From Rhodospirillales bacterium (GTDB lineage: Bacteria; Pseudomonadota; Alphaproteobacteria; Rhodospirillales; Casp-alpha2): a DNA stretch of 6,211 nucleotides. The notes under the pieces are model-generated. The model did not search any database. It was not told the DNA's origin and saw only the letters and a program-made list of their open reading frames with translations. Positions 6,138-6,211 of the stretch are shown piece after piece (position 1 is the first letter of the stretch; every line of letters starts with the position of its first letter). The position numbers were made by a program, and so were the translations under genes. The stretch spans positions 1 through 6,211 of the forward strand of contig JANQIJ010000148.1 in NCBI GenBank assembly GCA_028282185.1, in the 5' to 3' direction.

Positions 6138-6211
6138 GGAGGGGTGCCCGAGTGGCTAAAGGGGACGGGCTGTAAACCCGTTGGCGTACGCCTACGTTGG
6201 TTCGAATCCAA
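6138..6211 (+). tRNA. tRNA-Tyr(GUA), 3' end cut by the window
   Basis: The acceptor 5' strand GGAGGGG (6138-6144) leads into CCCGAGTGGCTAAAGGGG, a typical bacterial class II D-arm. The anticodon stem ACGGG/CCCGT holds the loop CTGTAAA with anticodon GTA at 6172-6174. A long variable arm (about 6182-6195) and the T-arm GTTGG-TTCGAAT-CCAA follow. The window ends one base before the T-stem is complete, so about 12 nt are missing (last T-stem base, acceptor 3' strand, discriminator and CCA if encoded). In many bacteria tRNA-Gly, tuf, tRNA-Trp and secE follow such a gene. That is not visible here. Confidence 0.96.

Noticed and set aside
6005..6211. Minus-strand open frame beginning MDSNQRRRTPTGLQPVPF at the right edge
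   Set aside because: It is the antisense translation of tRNA-Tyr, a familiar false gene call.

Overview
The window reads as a GC-rich alphaproteobacterial chromosome fragment, probably Rhodospirillales-like. Three things point that way: the alphaproteobacterial style of the histidine kinase HisKA domain (YGPLGSDKYREYATDI, then ILDLSRIEAG), the rlmB gene divergent from a tRNA-Tyr gene, and GC-rich third codon positions. The order level is inference. Both edges are cut. The left edge lies inside a large inverted repeat that truncates a gene, and the right edge cuts tRNA-Tyr about 12 nt before its end.

Layout from left to right: (1) 1-101 is a near-perfect 48-bp inverted repeat with a 5-bp centre, probably an assembly or fold-back junction. 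(2) 48-1733, minus strand, is an unusual two-enzyme fusion: an N-terminal SGNH/GDSL-type hydrolase joined by a Gly-rich linker to a trypsin-like serine protease, which is cut before its catalytic serine. (3) 1734-2040 is a gene-free upstream region with short direct and inverted repeats. (4) 2011-2043 is a palindromic element that carries the stop codon of the next gene. (5) 2041-4371, minus strand, is a membrane histidine kinase with a periplasmic ABC-substrate-binding-like sensor, a PAS domain, HisKA and HATPase_c. (6) 4476-4551, minus strand, is a complete tRNA-Thr(UGU) with a recognisable promoter. (7) 4635-5056 holds no convincing gene, but it has a FixK/FNR-like box, a 15-bp tandem duplication and GC-rich palindromes. 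(8) 5057-5941, minus strand, is rlmB, encoding a 23S rRNA Gm2251-type 2'-O-methyltransferase. (9) 5942-6137 holds a good sigma70-type promoter for (10) tRNA-Tyr(GUA), plus strand, cut by the window end.

The right part (tRNA-Thr, rlmB, tRNA-Tyr) is translation housekeeping. The left part (kinase and hydrolase-protease fusion) is more accessory in character. The kinase has no response-regulator gene inside the window. The fusion gene lies 307 bp downstream of the kinase on the same strand, too far to assume an operon. The most notable item is the SGNH hydrolase-trypsin fusion. It has no signal peptide and pairs a hydrolase with a protease of the kind found in bacterial multi-domain, possibly conflict-related proteins. 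Its true C-terminus is not in this window.
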